The notes below the pieces were generated by a model. That model saw only the letters and a list, made by a program, of their open reading frames with translations, did no database searches and was not told the origin of the DNA. Positions 60,803 to 64,000 of a DNA stretch of 64,000 nt are shown in pieces. The stretch lies in the NCBI RefSeq assembly GCF_963667405.1, contig NZ_OY763408.1, forward strand, positions 2,627,757-2,691,756, written 5' to 3'. A program made the position numbers and the translations under genes. The number at the start of each line of letters is the position of its first letter. Position 1 is the first letter of the stretch. This stretch comes from an uncultured Sphaerochaeta sp. Its GTDB lineage: Bacteria > Spirochaetota > Spirochaetia > Sphaerochaetales > Sphaerochaetaceae.

Positions 60803-62263
60803 TCACTCCCATTCAGCACATACATCCGTATCAAGCGGATAGACCGGACGGGGTAGCTGGTGGTAGGGCAAGGAAGAGAGCACCTCGTTGGTGGAGCCGT
60901 CGGTCAGGGCCATCACCGAGTAGCGGCTGATCGCCCGGATCTCCGGCTCAAGATACCCCAGCTTCACCACGATCAGGAGCCGCTCTTCGGGAATCACCGA
61001 CACGGCTCTCATCATCTCGGGGTCGTAGGCACCCACATGCTTGCTGGTGACCACCACATCAATGCCTCCGGTATGGATGAGGGCAAGGTCAACCTTGTTC
61101 CCATCCCAGTCAAGCTTCAGCGCCTTGACGGTCATCTTCCCCACCACCGGTGTGCTCTTCTGCGTATCGAAGGCTGCACCAAGCGAGCCGGAGAAGGAAG
61201 CATTAATCCCTTCTGCAAAAGCACGCTCAACCAAGGCAGGGTCATAGAAGCACTGGTAGAGCGCTGGAGGAGTAAGCGAGGAAGCCTTGGGGTCTGCGAG
61301 CATGAGCTTGAGAAAGTTGGTGACATCGCCGCTGGAACCTGCAGTGGGGTTGTCCCCACTGTCGCTGATCACCACCGGAGCGCTGTCCTTGGTACGGTTG
61401 AGGCATACCCTCAGCGCCTCCTTCGGCTCATGGGTCTCATTGTAGAAACAGAACTTCTGCCGGTTGTTCCAAAAACGCTTGGCAAGATCGAGGGCAAGAT
61501 CCTTTGCCAGGTCTCTCCTCCCATCCGCCACCACCAAGGCAACGATGCTGTTCGGAGCGGCATCAGCCCAGGGGAAGCCCAGAAGGTAGGAAGCGGCCAT
61601 GATGTGCTCACCCTTTTCCAACTCCTTCAGATCACGCATGAGGCTGAGCATCGGCTCGACGCTGGTCTCGCTCTGCTCCCCTGCCACGATCATGGGGATG
61701 CGCACCATCTCCATCACCGGCTTCGCACCCTGTTCCAGGGTCTGGATGATCATGCTTGCTGCATGCTTTCCGGTGGCAAAGGTATCGGTATGGGGGGCGC
61801 ACTTGTAGCCGACAAAGCCATCGGCGGAGGCAAGCATGGCATCGGTGATGGTGGCATGCATATCCAGGGAGGTGATCAGGGGAACATTCGGCTGGATCTT
61901 CCTGATGGCGGAGAGCAGATCGCCCTCAGCCTCGCCCAACCCGTGCACACGCATCGAGCCATGGAGGGAGAGACAGATCGCATCGATCTTCCCAGCTTTC
62001 TTAAGAGCGGTGAGCAGCTCCTCTTTCAGCGTCTCATACACTTCCCGCTCCCACTCCCCGTTGGGGACTGCACGGGCGATGAGGGTCGGGATGACCTCAT
62101 AGCCAGCCTCGAGCAGGGTGGAGACCACCCCGCCGATGCTGTCGTCCTGGATGGGGCTGAGCATCTCAGCACCCCGCCTGATGCGGATATCCTGCCAACC
62201 GGCAAGGATGGGGTTGAACGTATTGGACTCGTGGTGCATACCACCGACTACGACGCGTTTCAT
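60803..62263 (-). CDS. M81-family (MlrC-like) metallopeptidase or amidohydrolase
   Basis: A 486-residue protein of the MlrC family, named for microcystin degradation but spread widely in bacteria that do not meet microcystin. The N-terminus VVVGGMHHESNTFNP is characteristic. LHGSMRVHGLGEAEGDLL, SLDMHATIT and KCAPHTDTFATG carry likely zinc ligands. ISDSGDNPTAGSSGD (about 335) is the second conserved block. AAGGAG lies nine bases before the ATG. It is the third gene of a cutC-ROK-mlrC operon, 14 bases after the ROK gene. The substrate is unknown; small peptides or amides are plausible. Confidence 0.82.
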   Translation of the reverse strand: MKRVVVGGMHHESNTFNPILAGWQDIRIRRGAEMLSPIQDDSIGGVVSTLLEAGYEVIPTLIARAVPNGEWEREVYETLKEELLTALKKAGKIDAICLSLHGSMRVHGLGEAEGDLLSAIRKIQPNVPLITSLDMHATITDAMLASADGFVGYKCAPHTDTFATGKHAASMIIQTLEQGAKPVMEMVRIPMIVAGEQSETSVEPMLSLMRDLKELEKGEHIMAASYLLGFPWADAAPNSIVALVVADGRRDLAKDLALDLAKRFWNNRQKFCFYNETHEPKEALRVCLNRTKDSAPVVISDSGDNPTAGSSGDVTNFLKLMLADPKASSLTPPALYQCFYDPALVERAFAEGINASFSGSLGAAFDTQKSTPVVGKMTVKALKLDWDGNKVDLALIHTGGIDVVVTSKHVGAYDPEMMRAVSVIPEERLLIVVKLGYLEPEIRAISRYSVMALTDGSTNEVLSSLPYHQLPRPVYPLDTDVCAEWE

Positions 62264-62277
62264 CTGGTTGGATCTCC

Positions 62278-63426
62278 TTATTCGATTGCGCTCTGCAAGA
62301 GCGAGCTCCACCGCCATGCACCCGAGGAGGTGTCCCCTACCTGGGGAATGCGGTAGAAGAGGGAGAGTACGTTGACCGCCGCCCCCTCGGAAGCATCATT
62401 ATGCGCATTGGCATAGACCACCTTGTCGCGCACATCGTCGGACAGAAGCGTCTGCACCTCGGCAAAGTATTCGGTGAGGAAACCCCCAAGGTAGATGGTC
62501 TGGGGATCGAGTACCGAGGCGATGCTGCGGATGTTGGCAGCCAACTCGGAGAGCAGGGCGCGGCGCATGGAGGCATCCTTCTCCAGGTCCTCCAAGGCGG
62601 TGGCAAGCTGCCTGCCTTGCTCAGAGGGGTTCATCATCGCACTGACAAACTCCCCTGCCCGGCTTTCCGAACCGCGGTAGAGCGTGCCGCCGAAGACCAG
62701 GCCAAGCCCGATGCCGAAGGGAGAGACACCCTCAGGCACATGGGTGCGGGGATAGCGGCGTGCAAGCAGGTACAGGAAGTTGTCCCGCCGTTCCTCCGCT
62801 CCCTCAAAGAGGTAGCGCTGGACACAGCAGTTGGCATCGTTCTCCATGATGATGGGAAAGGAGAACGTCTTCTGGAAGAAAGCGGAGAAGTCCTGGCCCT
62901 TCAGGGCATGGGTCCAGCAATCCCTGACAGCCTGTGCGTTGCTCTCCACGATACCGGGAAGAGCAATACCCACTCCCAGGATGGGAAAACCATCACAGAA
63001 GGGGGAGATTTTGTCCACCACATCCTTGACCAAGTGCTCGAAGCGAGCTCTTGGCTCCAAGTCCCCAAGGGCAGGATACTCCACCCTCTGTGAGTAGAGC
63101 ACCGCCCCCTTGGCATCGAGGACGGAGGCCCAGCCACAGTCGGCAAGCAACTCCAGCCCGATGACACGGAAAATATCCCGGTTGAGCTCAAGCATGACTG
63201 CCCTGCGGCCAAGGGTGGTGGTCTTGCCCGTCTCAGGTTCCTCAAGACTCTCGCGCACCAAGCCCGCCTCGATGAGGCGGTTGATATTGTAGGTGACCGT
63301 AGAGGGCTGCAAGCCCAGTTCACGGGCGATGGCGACACGCGTCGTTGATCCCTTGCGCAGGAGGCGCAGGACCAAGAGTGCGTTTGCCAGCTTCTGGTAC
63401 TGGCTGTTGCCCACCACCTTCCTCAT
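62278..63426 (-). CDS. ROK-family transcriptional regulator
   Basis: A 382-residue NagC/XylR-like regulator. The N-terminal winged helix is at about residues 10-70 (TTRVAIARELGLQPSTVTYNINRLIEAGLV). The ROK sugar-kinase-like domain follows, with GIGLGLVFGGTLYRGSESRAGEFV (in part) and LGGFLTEY. The usual zinc motif with a CxCGxxGCxE core after GGTLYRG is missing; the segment reads MMNPSEQGRQLATA. It may therefore not bind zinc, or sense a different ligand. The start overlaps the cutC stop as TGATG. Confidence 0.8.
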   Translation of the reverse strand: MRKVVGNSQYQKLANALLVLRLLRKGSTTRVAIARELGLQPSTVTYNINRLIEAGLVRESLEEPETGKTTTLGRRAVMLELNRDIFRVIGLELLADCGWASVLDAKGAVLYSQRVEYPALGDLEPRARFEHLVKDVVDKISPFCDGFPILGVGIALPGIVESNAQAVRDCWTHALKGQDFSAFFQKTFSFPIIMENDANCCVQRYLFEGAEERRDNFLYLLARRYPRTHVPEGVSPFGIGLGLVFGGTLYRGSESRAGEFVSAMMNPSEQGRQLATALEDLEKDASMRRALLSELAANIRSIASVLDPQTIYLGGFLTEYFAEVQTLLSDDVRDKVVYANAHNDASEGAAVNVLSLFYRIPQVGDTSSGAWRWSSLLQSAIE

Positions 63427-64000
63427 CAGGACCTCACCTTGCCCACCATATGCGAGACCCGGTTGGGGTCGGTGTGCTGGACCATGAACTCAGGCTGGCG
63501 CAAGAGGCCACCCATGTAGATATGGTCGGGTCGGTACTCCATCATGCTCTGGTACTCACGATGGAGGTACATGTGATACTCCTTGGCCTGGAGGGTCTGG
63601 TGGATGCGCTCGATATTGCGCTCGTTGATACCGGCTCCCGGCATGATCACAATCTTGTCGCCATAGCGCTTGAGCAAGTCTGCAAGCAGGTCCAGTCCTT
63701 CGGGGACGGAGGCTTCCAGACCGCTGGTCAGGATGCGGTCGACACCGAGCTCGATGAGATCCTCAATGGCCTTGTACGGGTCGCGTGTCATGTCGAAGGC
63801 ACGATGGAAGGTAACCGGCAAGGGACGGGCGGCATCAAGGAAGGCACGGCTTCGTTCCTTGTCGATCTCCCCTTCTGGGGTGAGGATACCGAAGACCAGG
63901 GCATTGGCCCCTGCTTCGCGAAAGAGACGGGCATCGGCAAGCATGGTCTCGAACTCCACATCCGAGTAGCAGAAGTCGCCTCCGCGCGGCCTGATCATGA
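63426..64000 (-). CDS. cutC: CutC-family protein, 5' end outside window
   Basis: The readable 190 residues cover about three quarters of a CutC TIM-barrel protein (family length about 240-250). MIRPRGGDFCYSDVE at the visible start, PVTFHRAFDMTRDP in the middle, DRILTSG and IMPGAGIN are diagnostic. CutC was linked to copper homeostasis, but its enzymatic role is unsettled. The N-terminal strand with the EICVDS-type motif lies beyond the window, so the Met at the edge is internal. It overlaps the ROK start and heads the operon seen here. Confidence 0.88.
   Translation of the reverse strand, partial: MIRPRGGDFCYSDVEFETMLADARLFREAGANALVFGILTPEGEIDKERSRAFLDAARPLPVTFHRAFDMTRDPYKAIEDLIELGVDRILTSGLEASVPEGLDLLADLLKRYGDKIVIMPGAGINERNIERIHQTLQAKEYHMYLHREYQSMMEYRPDHIYMGGLLRQPEFMVQHTDPNRVSHMVGKVRS

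Noticed and set aside
60860..62356. A 498-codon plus-strand frame opposite the MlrC-like gene
   Set aside because: Antisense shadow without family motifs.

Overview
The window looks like chromosome from a free-living, sugar-fermenting spirochaete of the Sphaerochaeta type. This is an inference from gene content and style: many carbohydrate ABC and TRAP import operons, each with its own AraC, GntR or ROK regulator; four substrate-binding proteins whose signal peptides all end in AAG followed by a short E-containing motif; a NusG paralogue beside a CapD-type dehydratase; and no respiratory genes. No rRNA, tRNA or CRISPR array was seen. The first gene and the last gene (cutC) run off the window edges.

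Layout. 1-3.6 kb: a sugar-acid type operon (2-hydroxyacid dehydrogenase, sugar-phosphate isomerase-like protein, Asp/Glu racemase-like protein) facing a sorbitol dehydrogenase-like gene. 3.8-6.2 kb: a small accessory patch with an orphan HigA-like regulator and an intact RloA/RloB (AbiL-like) pair behind a consensus promoter. 6.3-9.7 kb: aroE, a LoaP/RfaH-like NusG paralogue and a CapD-type nucleotide-sugar dehydratase. 9.9-13.2 kb: a transglutaminase-like gene and a selenium cluster (yedE, yedF, a DUF3343 gene, selD) with stop/start overlaps. 14.1-16.4 kb: an IS1634-family insertion sequence between 84-bp direct repeats. 16.4-18 kb: an array of small hairpins and a double HD-GYP protein. 18-24 kb: an FbpABC-type importer with an inositol-monophosphatase family gene and a divergent GntR regulator.

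24-30.1 kb is a second accessory island: a DUF4143 ATPase, then a second RloA/RloB pair lying between 34-bp direct repeats. Its rloB gene is split by a 2,550-bp IS66-family element with an 8-bp target duplication. 30.1-40.1 kb is a xylan/xylo-oligosaccharide type locus: an FG-GAP propeller protein, a Gfo/Idh oxidoreductase, an AraC regulator, a binding protein, a GH3 xylosidase and two permeases, with no ATPase gene. 40.1-46.5 kb is a third accessory island and the most interesting part: a 19-bp tandem repeat, two different BrxC/BrxD-like (DUF2791-type) P-loop ATPases and a coiled-coil protein of unknown family in one operon, divergent from an SF2 DECH-box helicase, followed by another DUF4143 ATPase. 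The pglZ, methylase and lon-like genes that define BREX are absent, so this could be a small, little-described ATPase/helicase defence module.

46.5-52.8 kb is a TRAP transporter operon with an HpaI-type aldolase, a xylulokinase-like kinase and its GntR regulator; the promoter is overlaid by a palindromic operator that occurs twice. 52.8-60.6 kb is an ABC importer operon with two enolase-superfamily enzymes and an argininosuccinate-lyase-like enzyme, under a divergent GntR regulator. 60.8-64 kb carries an MlrC-like M81 protein, a ROK regulator and cutC in one tightly packed operon.
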